In this document: one piece after another, positions 1 through 10,861 of the stretch | Position numbering within the stretch: position 1 is the stretch's first letter | How the letters are laid out: the number at the start of each line of letters is the position of its first letter | NCBI GenBank assembly: GCA_030141605.1 | Contig: JAQGDQ010000463.1 | Coordinates: 126,001 to 181,140, forward strand | Origin: Tubiluchus corallicola | Taxonomy: Eukaryota; Priapulida; Priapulimorpha; Priapulimorphida; Tubiluchidae | Direction of reading: 5' to 3' | DNA: 55,140 nt | Translations under genes and position numbers: made by a program | Notes under the pieces: model-generated | Seen by the model: the letters and a program-made list of their open reading frames with translations, nothing else | Databases searched by the model: none | Told to the model about the DNA's origin: nothing

Positions 1-303
1 AGTAATCCAACGGCAGCTTTTGCAGAAGGCAACTGTGTACCGATTTCTATGTCAGATATAAATGACACAGAATCTGTCATATGTGAACTTGAAGCTCCTG
101 AACAATTACGTGAAGATGATAGTGATGCAGGATCAAATAAAAAGACGTCACCTAAAATCCGCTTGCTATCTGAACTAAATCAACAGCTACAACAAACTAT
201 TACCTGTCCTAGGAATAAAACTTCAACTATCACAGGAATGACAGACCAGTATTTAACACCACCGCTAACTCGCTTAAAATCGATAGTTACCAAGAAAAAG
301 TGA
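1..303 (+). CDS. C-terminal exon of an unidentified protein (partial)
   Basis: The frame is open from the first base of the window and ends with TGA at 301-303, giving 100 residues with no N-terminus. The first methionine, at 49, is probably internal because the frame continues upstream of it. The sequence is polar, with an acidic stretch (REDDSD) followed by a Ser/Thr/Lys-rich basic tail ending in KKK. I see no domain or membrane segment. A polyadenylation signal lies about 115 bases after the stop, which supports a genuine terminal exon. I do not recognise the protein. It could be the end of a host gene or of a decayed mobile element. Confidence 0.4.
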   Translation, partial: SNPTAAFAEGNCVPISMSDINDTESVICELEAPEQLREDDSDAGSNKKTSPKIRLLSELNQQLQQTITCPRNKTSTITGMTDQYLTPPLTRLKSIVTKKK

Positions 304-416
304 CATGTGAAACACTAGTCACTAGACCCTTGGTCTTTTCGCCACCCCGTCTCTTTTCCATCTTTATTTTAAATTTTTTGCATTTGTTTATGTTTATTTT
401 GTAACATTCAGAGACA

Positions 417-422
417 AATAAA
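417..422 (+). terminator. Polyadenylation signal AATAAA
   Basis: An AATAAA hexamer lies about 115 bases downstream of the stop codon at 301-303 and follows a T-rich stretch. It is the likely 3' end signal for the gene ending at 303. Nothing else is seen between 304 and about 560. Confidence 0.4.
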
Positions 423-559
423 TTACTTTACTTACTTACGCATGGGAGAGTGCTCTACAGGGAGTTGTGCAGGGACAAGAACCGTTAAGTCTGCCTGTAA
501 AAGAGACCATGAATCATGATCTAGGAGACAGAAGTCTATCACTGTATAACTGTTAGTCA

Positions 560-1092
560 GATCTCAAGATCAGACATATGACGACTTTGTGAGCTTGAAT
601 CTTTGGGTATTAGAGACAATCAATCAAAACGAGTTACTCTCAACCAGTTCTCTACTGCCTTAACAGAGGTCAAGACTCTTGGTTAATGTAGGAGAGGATA
701 TAAATTCCAGCCACCTTTTGATATCTGCAGATTTTTTGCTTGTAGGTGGCTCTAAAACATTTCCTCTAACTGGAACACAGCATCTTGATACAGAATTCAA
801 TGCAAATCAGCCAGTTGACTCAGCTTGCAAAATTCATGAAGGAATTGGAAGGCATGAGCATTTGGATGAGTATTAGAAATCTCTGAGAGAGCAACACAAA
901 GCTACTCATAAGCAGAATCGCACTGCTGTGAATGAGGTGCCAAGCACTGATGAAGTTGTTTTAGTCAAGGATCCACAAGTACCCAGAGGTCAGTGGAAAT
1001 TGGCTGCATTATTGAGTTGATAGCTGACAAAGATGAAGTCACAAGAGGTGCTAAATCACAGATGCCTAATGTTACACGCTACAAAATATTAG
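560..1092 (+). pseudogene. BEL/Pao retrotransposon remnant, end of integrase region
   Basis: Conceptual translation across frames gives pieces typical of the C-terminal domain that follows the integrase in BEL/Pao elements: an N-rich 'ltp/S-H-L-L-I' block near 700, then LKSLRERQHKATHKQN-like sequence near 880, and VVLVKDPQVPRGQWKL followed by an IIELI..KDEVTRGAK-like block at 955-1060. The reading frame is broken by stops (for example TAG at 874-876 and TGA at 1018-1020) and by frameshifts. It is therefore a dead fragment. No long terminal repeat or protease/reverse-transcriptase part is visible here. The family call rests on motif memory only. Confidence 0.55.
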
Positions 1093-1189
1093 CAACCAGA
1101 CGAATGCGTGCATAATAAAGTAGTATTTATTAAACTAATTAGGAACGTAAACAAAAAAGATCAGGACAGCAAGACAGTTTATCATTATC

Positions 1190-1797
1190 CAATGAATCAT
1201 ACTTCCAGAGACATGATTCTGCTCACCTCCCTATGCCAGGACTCCCTGCTTGCCGCAATGCGCCAAGTGCATTTATTTTTAACTTCTAAGGATCAATGCT
1301 GAAGTGTTTAAATCTTTCTGTGCAAAATCTACATATATCAATTATATTTAGCCCAACTTCACAGAAAGCTTTGCTTATCTTTCAAGGTCAGGTGTCCCAT
1401 AATGCAACTGTGTTTCGTCAGTACTATGGCTGTCTGTGGGTCAATGTGTACTAGTCTGTTGTCGGATGTATACAGTGTCGGACTGCTGTACTGCTTTTCT
1501 TCAGCCCATAAAAGATGTCATTACTGGAGGAATTGTTGTTCACAATGGGAGTACTCAAATGTTAAGTGATCACAAGTGAATTTACCAATTACACTCGGCA
1601 CGTGTAACACATATTACTAAATTCATTTTCACGGATATTTAAGCAAGTATTTAATATAATTTATAATAAATCTAAAAGACAGTCTACTTCTTCTTCTGCT
1701 TCACTGAATCAAACGTCCAGGGACATGATTCTGCTCACTTCACGCTGCAATGTCCCAAGTGGATTTGTTTCTAAGGAAGGATCAATGCTGCTAAGCA
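1190..1797 (+). repeat. Pair of degenerate direct repeats
   Basis: A block at about 1190-1305 (core GACATGATTCTGCTCAC, ending AGGATCAATGCTG) recurs with deletions at about 1704-1797. The roughly 400 bp between them shows no gene. These could be pieces of a long terminal repeat belonging to the adjacent BEL/Pao remnant, but I cannot show that. Confidence 0.4.
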
Positions 1798-2295
1798 ATA
1801 ACCGAGATCTTTGATCTACATAAACCATATCTATGGCAAAGTGTATAAAGAGGAAGTGATGAAAGTTATTGTTTTGCGATAATTTTTGCGATTAGCGGCT
1901 ATGCTGGCGGCATCAAACGGCGTATCAGTAAAAAATTTTGAGCGGTGCATTGACAAGAATAATAATAATATTCTTAAGTTCACCAGTAGTGTTGGCATAC
2001 GTGCAATTTCGATAAGCCAAAAACACTTTTGCGCTTTTAATAAAAGAAGAATATTTCAAATAAAAGCAATTATTAGTTTTATAAAACTAAAAACACATCA
2101 TGAAAACGGAAAAAATTGTAACAATAAAGTTTGTATTATGTACTTGCAAATGCTTCTTCAGTTTTCTTGTAAGTAAAATTTTGTTGTTTTCCTGAGGAAA
2201 GAGGCTAGCTAACTGCGTGATGGGCTGCCTACTATGTAAAAAAGTAATGCATTTTTTATTGATTTGTTGATTTTTCTCTCCCTCCCTCTCTTAGA

Positions 2296-2415
2296 GAGGA
2301 AAGGAGAGAGAGAGAGAGAGAGAAAGAGCGAGGGAGAGGAAGAGAAACAGAAACAGTGAAAGGGAGGGAAAAAGAAAGAAAGAGAGGGGGAGGGAGAGAC
2401 ACACGCCCGCACACA

Positions 2416-2446
<31 letters not shown>

Positions 2447-2447
2447 G

Positions 2448-2489
<42 letters not shown>

Positions 2490-2490
2490 T
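2296..2490. repeat. Compound GA / GCAC / CA microsatellite
   Basis: Purine-rich GA repeats pass into GCAC/CGCG repeats and then a (CA)n run. The overlapping open frames on both strands are low-complexity shadows. The equivalent site in the sister units (5370-5522, 7803-7931, 10832-10888) is also a GA tract, each of different length, so this is an unstable microsatellite inside the transposon. Confidence 0.9.
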
Positions 2491-2655
2491 CTTTCTCTTC
2501 CTTTTGTTGAAGGTTCTGCCATTTGTTTTTTGGTCATTTTACTCCAATGCAAGGTAGCGAATTTGGCACATTAAAAATTGCACCCATTTACGTGCCCTGC
2601 AATTAATCTATATAATTACACATATATTATATTGTAGGTTTGTATATAAATAATT

Positions 2656-2937
2656 CGCACACGCACGCAAGCACACAACAAGTAATTGCATGATACAGTG
2701 CTTCATATATTCAATTCAATTCAATTCAAAACGTGCATTTATTTCCATATTCATGATATCACTGAGGCAAGTAAATGTATTTAATTTTGACAATGGAAAT
2801 ACGATGGTGAAAGACCAAGAAGGTCAACTAGTCAAGCCATCCTAAAATGGATGTATGTGATTATTGGGATGACACTGTAACTATTTCACTCATGAATAGT
2901 AGTGAAATTACATTATTACTATTTTACTTAGCAACTT
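2656..2937 (-). mobile_element. Short insertion with (ATTCA)n tail, SINE/LINE 3' end
   Basis: This 282-bp segment is present in unit A and absent from the matching place in unit B (near 5665), where the flanks are continuous. It contains four ATTCA-like tandem tails at 2709-2729 next to GTGCATTTATTT. On the minus strand that reads as AATAAA-type sequence followed by a GAATT repeat, typical of a LINE or SINE 3' tail. A similar tail occurs at 24397-24412. The family is not identified. Confidence 0.4.
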
Positions 2938-4069
2938 GATCTGTTTAAAATTCTGTAATCAACTTTAAATAACTGAAGGATAAAAATGCAATCAAAGATA
3001 TCTAAACATACAGGAAAATGATAAACAAAAAGCAATGGTAAGCAAAAGCCGAATAATGTGGTACAAATGAATAAAAAATGATCAAAATTCAAGTTGTAAT
3101 ATCGTCCATGCATAACTCAATATCAGAAAAACATGCAAAATAATAACAATAATACTAAATAAAAAATAATAAAACAAATTAAATAAAATGAAAAGCAAGC
3201 TAGCCAAACAGAAATTTAAATAAACTTTCAAATAGGGAACTGAATCAAGCTGCAAAATACATGCATTAAAACAATAACTAAACAGTCTGATTAATAAGCA
3301 AAACAAAAGAAAAACAAATAAGATCAGCTAAGTTTGAGTCAAATACCGAAAATTAGATTCTATGAAGCTGAGCCTATATATTTAACTATATAAAATGATT
3401 GCCCTCGGCACCTAGGCCTGTATAGAATCAGTTAATTTAAGCCCATCAATAAATGATATTTATCAAGACTTGTCAGTGGATTTAGCCACAGGTGTTTTAT
3501 TAGTACGCTTATACAAGTACATTTTTTACACGTAAGCAAACTGTATTTAATAAACATTTATTTTGATGTAAGCCTAATTGAATCTTAAAAAATTAGGCTA
3601 AATATAAGTAATGTCTGCACATGATATATAAAGGTGGTATGACACGCGCGCAGATTCTAATTTATGCGCCAGGTTGGCTTCTCGCCTGAACTCTGTAACT
3701 AGATTTTGACCTAGTTAGTTGGTTGTTATAGAGGTGGAAGTAATGTCGGCTGCTTAGGATGACAGCTCTGATGCTTCGTTCAGTTATTTTTTGTTCACTG
3801 ATAATAAAAAAGAGGAGTAATGTCATAAATGCATCTCTGCTTGTTCAACGTAATTTTATAACTAACTCCAACTCATAACAAAGGCCAATGTATGATTACA
3901 TGCTTTTTAAACATTTTAAAACTTGGAATTAACAAAACATGCAGATGCTTAGATTAAGTTTTGTTCTGGAAAATTATTTGCTTTTCTGAAAAAATAGATT
4001 TTTTTCTATGAAAAGTATTACACATGAAAGTCAGACCTAATATTTCTTCAAGTTATATTTCCTGATAAG

Positions 4070-4321
4070 TGTTATATTAGTACGTATTATGTATTAATGC
4101 GTCAGAACGCATTGTAATAAAGTAGTTCGGTAACACGCATAATGGTGTACTATGTTTCGTTATTTCTACTAGATAGAAATCCAGGTACACCAAGTAGTGT
4201 TTTATGTTGATGTACCTGGATTTCTATCTACATAGTAGAAATAACGAAACACAGTACACCATTATGCGTGTTACCGAACTACTTTATTACAATGCGTTCT
4301 GACGCATTAATACATAACAAC
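4070..4321. mobile_element. 252-bp fold-back element (MITE-like)
   Basis: The segment is one almost perfect hairpin. About 105 bases on the left (TTATGTATTAATGCGTCAG onwards) pair with the right side up to TGACGCATTAATACATAA, around a loop of roughly 25 bases near 4192-4212. The homologous positions in unit B (after 6763) and unit E (near 10003) lack it completely and read straight through CCTGATAAG/AACATATT. The insertion is therefore defined to the base, with a possible AAG duplication at 4067-4069 and 4322-4324. No coding capacity. Confidence 0.8.
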
Positions 4322-4925
4322 AAGAACATATTAAATAGGAATGTTTTTTAGAAAAAATATTTCTCCAGAAATCGAATACTACATGAGCCAGGTATTTGCA
4401 AACTTTCTTTTTGATCAACTTTCTTAACTTCTTTTGTAAATAAGCCTATTAATTTTTGTAAGATATGATTATAATAATTTTTATTTTAACTACTAATTAT
4501 TCTTAATGCCTTATGCTTGCTTTAAATAATATTCAAAAATATAACAGCTGCTATAAATCGCCAAAGAAAGATATAGGCCTTGCTGTCTTTGCTTAGTGTA
4601 CAAAATATTTAACTTGTAACAAAAGTTACAAAACTGTGTTATAATTAACATTTTATTATAATTACCTGGCTGCATCCTTGCGAAATTTAAAAAGATATTT
4701 TTATTTGCATTTTTGCAACTCACTGCTGAGCAATTTATGAGCGCCTGTTAACCGGCCTGGTTTGATGGTCTCATCAATTCATCTGCTACAATACCCACAG
4801 CTTGCTCTGTTGCGTACCTGACAACAACAGTCCGTACTGAACTGCCGCTAGGGCGACACTAACTGCGTGAACTACTGCGCAGTAGGATTTCCCTACTTTC
4901 TGTGGTTTGTATTCTTTGTCTATGG

Positions 4926-7359
4926 CAAAGTGTACAAAGAAGAAGTGACGAAAATTATTGCTAAGTATTTCATTTTTGCGATTAGTGGCTATGCTGGCGG
5001 CATCAGACGGCGAGTCATTAAAATATTTTGAGCGGCTCATTGACTGTAATAATAATATTCTTAAGTTCACCAATAATGTTGGCATACGCGCAATTTCGAT
5101 AAGCCAAAATCACTTTTACGTTTTTAATAAAAGAAGAATATCTCAATTAAAAGCAATTATTAGTTAAAAAACTGAAAACATTTAATGAAAAGGAAAAACA
5201 TTGTAGCAATAAGTTTGTATTATATGTACTTGCAAATACTTCTTCAGTTTTCTTGTAAGTAAAATTTTATTATTCTTCTTGAAGAAAGAGGCTAGCTGAC
5301 TGCATGATGGGCTGCCTACTATGTAAAATTGTAATGTTGATTTATTGATTTTTCTCTCCCTCCCTCTCTTAGAGAGATAGAGAGGAAGGAAGAGAGAGAG
5401 AAAGAGAGAGGAAGAGGAAGAGAGACAGTGAAAGGGGGAAAGAGAAAGAAAGAGAGAGAGAGAGACAGAGAGATGGGGAGGGAGAGAGACAGAGACAGAC
5501 AGAGACAGAGAGAGAGAGAGATCCTTCTTTTCCTTTTGTTGAAGGTTGTGCCATTTGTTTCTTGGTCATTTTACTCCAATGCGAGGTAGCGAATTTGGCA
5601 CATTAAAAATTGCACCCATTTACCTGCCCTGCAATTAATCTATATATTGTAGGATTTTAAATAATTTTGATCTGTTTAAAATTCTCTAATCAACTTTAAA
5701 TAACTGAAGGATGAAAATGCAATCAAAGCTATCTAAACATACAGGAAAATGATAAACAAAAAGCAATGGTAAGCACAAGCCAAATAATGTGGTACAGATG
5801 AGTAAAAAATGATCAAAATTCAAGCTGTCATATAGTCCATGCATAACTCAATATGAGAAAAACATGCAAAATAATAACAATAATACTAAATAAGAAATAA
5901 TAAAAAAACAAATTAAATAAAATGAAAAGCAAGCTAGCCAAACAGAAATTTAAATAAACTTTCAAATAGGGAACTGAATCAAGCTGCAAAATACATGCAT
6001 TAAAATAATAACTAAAGAGTCTGATTAATAAACGAAACAAAGTTTGAGTCAAATACCGAAAATTCAATTCTATGAAGCTGAGCCTATACATTTAACTATA
6101 TAAAATGATTGCCCTTGGCACCTAGGCCTGTATAAAATCAGTTAATTTTAAGCCTATCAATAAATAATATTATCAAGACTTGTCAGTGGATTTAGCCACA
6201 GGTGTTTTATTAGTACGCTTATACAAGTGCATTTTTTACACGTAAGCAAACAGTAGTTAATGAACATTTATTTTGATGTAAGCCTAACTAAATCTTAAAA
6301 AAATTAGGCTAAATATAAGTAATGTCTGCACATGATATATAAAGTGCAGATTCTAATTTATGCGCCAGGTTGGCTTCTCGCCTGAATTCTGTAACTAGAT
6401 TTTGACCTAGTTAGTTGGTTGTTATAGAGATGGAAGTAGTGTCGGCTGCTTAGGATGACAGCTCTGATTTTTCGTTCGGTTATTTTTTTTCACTGATAAT
6501 AAAAAAGAGGTGTAATGTCGTAAATGCATCTCTGCTTGTTCAACGTAATTTTATAACTAACTCCAACTCATAACAAAGGCCAATGTATGATTATATGCTT
6601 TTTAAACATTTTTTAACTTGGAATTAACAAAACATGCAGATGCTTAGATTAAGTTTCGTTCTGGAAAATTATTTGCTCTTCTGAAAAAATCGATTATTTT
6701 TCTATGAAAGGTATTACACATGAAAGTCAGGCCTAATATTTCTTCAAGTTAAATTTCCTGATAAGAACATATTAAATAGGAATGTTTTTTTAGAAAAAAT
6801 ATTTCTCCAGAAATCGAATACTACATGAGCCAGGTATTTGCAAACTTTCTTTTTGATCAACTTTCTTAACTTTTTTTGTAAATAAGCCCATTAATTTTTA
6901 TGAGATATGATTATAATAATTTTTATTTTAACTACTAATTGTTCTTAATGCCTTATGCTTGCTTTAAATAATATACAAGAATATAACAGCTGCTATAAAT
7001 CGTCAAAGAGAGATAGGCCTTGCAGTCTTTGCTTAGTGTAAAAAATATTTAACTTGTAACAAAAGTTACAAAACTGTGTTATAATTAACATTTTATTATA
7101 ATTACCTGGCTGCATCCTTGCGAAATCTAAAAAGATATTTTTATTTGTGTTTTTGCAACTCACTGCTGGGCAATTTATGAACGCCTGTTAACCCGCCTGG
7201 TTTTGGTGGTCACATCAATTCATCTGCTACAGTACATACAGCTTGCGCTCTAGCGTACCTGACAACAACAGTCCCTACTGAACTGCCGCTAGGGCTACAC
7301 TAGCTGCGCGAACTACTGCGCAGTAGGATTTCCCTACTTTCTGTGGTTTATATTCTTTG
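4926..7359 (-). mobile_element. P-like (THAP) non-autonomous transposon, unit B
   Basis: This second tandem unit of 2.43 kb matches unit A along its whole length apart from A's two insertions. It starts CAAAGTGTACAAAG and ends in the complement of CAAAGAATATAAACC. A degenerate THAP exon lies near 7105-7215 on the minus strand. Only three bases (CAT, 7360-7362) separate it from the next unit, so tandem joining rather than independent insertion is likely. No intact reading frame for a transposase is seen. Confidence 0.6.
5370..5522. repeat. GA-rich microsatellite
   Basis: Interrupted (GA)n with GACAGA units occupies the position in unit B that corresponds to 2296-2490 in unit A. Open frames across it are low complexity. 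Confidence 0.85.
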
Positions 7360-7802
7360 CATCAAAGTGTACAAAGAGGAAGTGACGAAAAGCCTATTGT
7401 TACGTATTTCGTTTTTGCGATTAGCGGCTATGCTGGCGGCATCAGACGGCGAATCAGTAAAAAATTTGGAGCGCCGCATTGACTGTAATAATAATATTAT
7501 TAAGTTCACCAGTAGTGTTGGCATACGTGCAATTTTGATAAGCCAAAATCACTTTTGCGTTTTTAATAAAAGAAGTATATCTCAATTAAAAGCAATTATT
7601 AGTTTAAAAAAACTGAAAACATTTCATGAAAAGGAACAAAGATTGTAGCAATAAGTTTGTATTATGTACCTGCAAATGCCTCTTCAGTTTTCTTGTAAGT
7701 AAAATTTTATTGTTTTTCCTGAGGATAGAGGCTGGCTGACTGCGTGATGGGCTGCCTACTATGTAAAAAAGTAATGCATTTTTCATTGATTTATTGATTT
7801 TT

Positions 7803-7871
7803 CTCTCCCTCCCTCTCTTAGAGAGAAAGAGAAGGATAGAGTGAGAGAGGGAGAGAAAGAGAGACAGTGAA

Positions 7872-7930
<59 letters not shown>

Positions 7931-7931
7931 T
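7803..7931. repeat. GA microsatellite
   Basis: A (GA)n tract with a pure run at 7878-7922, in the same relative place as the tracts in the other units. Confidence 0.9.
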
Positions 7932-8422
7932 CACGTTAACTAATGATTAGTATAAGCCTCTTACCTATTTTGTGCCTATGCATAATAAGGAAAAGCAAAT
8001 CCTCTTTATCTTGTTCAGCGATTACTGCAAGTCCAAATTGCAGACCGCTTCAAAAAATCAGCCATTCTTCATCTTTCTCCAAGTAACTTAAAGCATGTCA
8101 CAAGCTAGACTTGTGCAAAAAATCCGAGCTCTCGGGTCTCTCCACACCAATAATTTTTTTGTCCATTGTTGACTATTATTTCACTACCTCGTGCATCCAG
8201 CAATTTAATGTTATTAAAAGTAAGAGTCGCGGACTGTCTAAACGTCTCGTCTATTTAAACCCACAAAAATAACCAATTTCTGTTATAGCATTAAATTTCA
8301 CTGCACCTCAAACTGGTCGGGTAAGTATTAAACAGGTGGGTAACTTAAAAATGAAAAGGGTTTCTAGTCGAAAATTAGAAGATTGTAGAAGCAAAACAAC
8401 AGCAGATGAAACAATTAAAAAA

Positions 8423-8956
8423 TTAATGATTTGACAGTTTAAGGTACTTCCTTGATTTTCGAGGCATACTTTTAAATTCTTGATTGACAAATTTTAAGGT
8501 GTAGTAGATACGAACTTTGATGAAGAGTTCCACAAGGTGGCGCACACTATCGTTGCAGAGTTTCATGTTTTGACACGTGACATTGGACATTATTTTTTCC
8601 CTAATAACATGAGACACATTCTGTACAGTACAGTATTGGTCAAATGTCGCTCTAAATTGATGTTCTGCCTGACTAAACCACGTTATGAAGTGGTCAGTCG
8701 GCACACGCAATCGCGTGTCATCACCGTGAAAAGACTTCAGTGAGATGTATAAGTTTTCATTTTCACGTATCTTGGACTCGTCTTGTATATCCCGCAGAGA
8801 GCATAAATCACAGCCACGGATATGTTTTTTATCTAATGCGTGTATTATATACCCAGCTACATAATGTCTGCCATTACTGTCAAGGAGGCCTAAATTATTT
8901 TCGCCTGGTAATGGGTCTACTGATTCAATTTCAAAATCACAGTTGTCAAATGTCAC
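8423..8956 (-). pseudogene. P-type transposase C-terminal exon (fragment)
   Basis: This open frame of 177 residues shows the conserved tail of P-element/THAP9-like transposases: a YVAGYI block (about residues 32-37) followed by a C-x2-C pair (CDLC, about 49-52), then a C-terminal block KVRIYYTLKFVNQEF with a basic KSRKYLKL ending just before the stop. The catalytic core that should precede it is absent; the sequence upstream (8957-8980) joins directly to THAP-end repeat sequence. It is a fragment of a mobile-element gene. The family call is from motif recognition; a hAT-like C-terminus is the main alternative. Confidence 0.55.
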
Positions 8957-9196
8957 ATTAGTAAGAGGAGTTGCGGCCTATTAATAAGCCTATTAATTTT
9001 CATGAGTTATGAATATAATAATTTTTATTTTAACTAATAATTCTAAATAATATTGAAAAATATCACAGCTGCTATAAATTGGCAAAGACAGATGTAGGCC
9101 TTGCAGTCTTTGCTTAGTGTACAAAAAATTAATAATATTTTAATTTGTAACAAAAGTTACAAAACTGTGTTGAAATTAACATTTTAATATAATCAC

Positions 9197-9309
9197 CTGG
9201 CGGCATCCTTGGGAAATTTAAAAAAAGATATTCTAGTGTGTATGTCTGTATTTTTACAATTCACTGCGGCGCAGTAATGAGCCGACCGGCCTGGCTTTGG
9301 TGAAGGCAT
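9197..9309 (-). pseudogene. THAP-domain first exon of P-like transposase
   Basis: The exon begins MPSPKPGR, then HYCAAVNCKN...ISFFKFPKDAA and stops at a splice donor (AG|GTGATT at the 9197 side). C-x4-C spacing followed by FFKFPKD is the start of a THAP zinc-finger DNA-binding domain. The second half (W, C..H) would lie on a later exon that I cannot find. Sister units carry the same exon in decayed form (minus strand near 4680-4780 and 7105-7215, plus strand near 9570-9672). This is the best preserved copy. Confidence 0.65.
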
Positions 9310-9425
9310 CTCATAAATTCGTCTGCTAAATACCGGTGCGTGAACAGCTGTGCTGTAGCGTACCTGACAACAACAGAACTGCTGTGCAGTAGGACTTTCC
9401 CTACTTTGCTTTGTATACCAAAGTA

Positions 9426-10830
9426 TACACAATAAAGTAGGGAAAGTCTTTCTGCGCAGTAGTTCGCGCAGTTAGTGTCGCCCTAACGGCTATTCAGTAC
9501 GGCCTGTTGTTGTCAGGTACGCAACAGCGCAGGCTGTGGGTACTGTAGCAGATGAATTGATGAGACCATCAAAACCAGCCCGGTTAACAGGTGCTCATAA
9601 ATTGCTCAGCAGTGAGTTGCAAAAACACAAAAAGATATCTTTTTAAATTTCGCAAGGATGCAGCCAGGTAATTATAATAAAATGTTAATTATAACACAGT
9701 TTTGAAACTTTTGTTACTAGTTAAATATTTTGTACGCTAAGCAAAGACTGCAAGGCCTACATCTCTCTTTGGCGATTTATAGCAGCTGTTATCTTTTTGA
9801 ATATTATTTAAAGCAAGCATAAGGCGTTAAGAATAATTTGTAGTTAAAATAAAAATTATTATAATCATATCTCGTAAAAATTAATAGGCTTATTTACAAA
9901 AGAAGTTAAGAAAGTTGATCAAAAGAAAGAATACCTGGCTCATGTAGTATTCGATTTCTGGAGAAATATTTTTTCTAAAAAACATTTCTATTTCATATGT
10001 TCTTATGAGGAAATATAACTTGAAGAAATATTAGGCCTGACTTTCATGTGTAATACCTTTCATAGAAAAAAATCGATTTTTTCAGAAGAGCAAATAATTT
10101 TCTAGAACATAACTTAATCTAAGCATCTGCATGTTTTGTTAATTCCAAGTTAAAAAATGTTTAAAAAGCATATAATCATACATTGGCCTTTGTTATAAGT
10201 TGGAGTTAGTTATAAAATTACGTTGAACAAGCAGAGATGCATTTACGACATTACTCCTCTTTTTTATTATCAGTGAACAAAAAATAACTGAAGGAAACAT
10301 CAGAGCTGTCATCCTAAGCAGCCGACATAACTTCCACCTCTATAACAACCAACTAACTATGTCAAAACCTAGTTAAAGAATTCAGGCCAGAAGCATAAAT
10401 TAGAATCTTCAAGTATAAATCAATTTAAATGAAATTATTCATTCATCGCTGCCTATATCAAAATCGTAATTACATATTAAATTTTCCTCATGTTTCCTTG
10501 CTGTTCATTACATCTTTTACTTTATTTCAAAATTATTTCAATATTTATATCAAAATCGTAATTCCATATTGTGTGTTTCTTATGTTTCCTTGCTATTATT
10601 ACATCATTTACTTTATTACATCAATTTCATTGAGTCATCTACAAAAGCACGCATATCTTTAATAATTTTTTCATTTTCATTTAAGTAAGGTGAGTGTGTT
10701 AGTGACCGTATGGTCGTACACTCACCTCACACTACTCAAATCATTTTATTTATTGTTTATTTATGTGTACAATATTGTATTTTGATGTGTGAAATAAAAT
10801 TCATAGTTCATAGTTCCGTCTTTCTTTTAA

Positions 10831-10861
<31 letters not shown>

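Larger units (their letters stand above)
1837..4918 (-). mobile_element. P-like (THAP) non-autonomous transposon, unit A
   Basis: This is the first of three head-to-tail units. Read on the minus strand it begins CAAAGAATACAAACC (at 4918) and ends in the complement of CAAAGTGTATAAAG (at 1837), an imperfect terminal inverted repeat of form CAAAG..TACAAA. The 7-mer TCTATGG directly precedes 1837 and directly follows 4918 and may be a target-site duplication. Near 4680-4780 (minus strand) a decayed THAP first exon is recognisable (FKFRKDAAR-like, then a GT donor). The interior is AT-rich with no transposase. It is longer than unit B because of two insertions (2656-2937 and 4070-4321) and an expanded simple repeat. 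Assignment to the P superfamily relies on the related unit at 7363-9425. Confidence 0.6.
7363..9425 (-). mobile_element. P-like (THAP) transposon, internally deleted, unit C/D
   Basis: The ends match units A and B: 7363-7931 equals the CAAAGTGTACAAAG end, and about 8981-9425 equals the THAP end. The middle differs and carries a transposase C-terminal exon on the minus strand (8423-8956). Read on the minus strand the order is promoter end, THAP exon 1 (9309-9197), a missing catalytic core, C-terminal exon, 3' end. This is the layout of an internally deleted copy of a coding P-type element and it identifies the parent of units A, B and E. The stretch 7932-8422 shows no gene. Confidence 0.6.

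Noticed and set aside
1886-2176. Plus-strand frames shared by the P-like units (also 4958-5167, 7343-7648, and minus strand 10961-11299)
   Set aside because: They recur only because the units are repeated; they lie antisense at the 3' end of the element and show no domain.
2209-2574. Several overlapping open frames on both strands
   Set aside because: They are translations of GA/CA/GCAC microsatellite and have no protein character.
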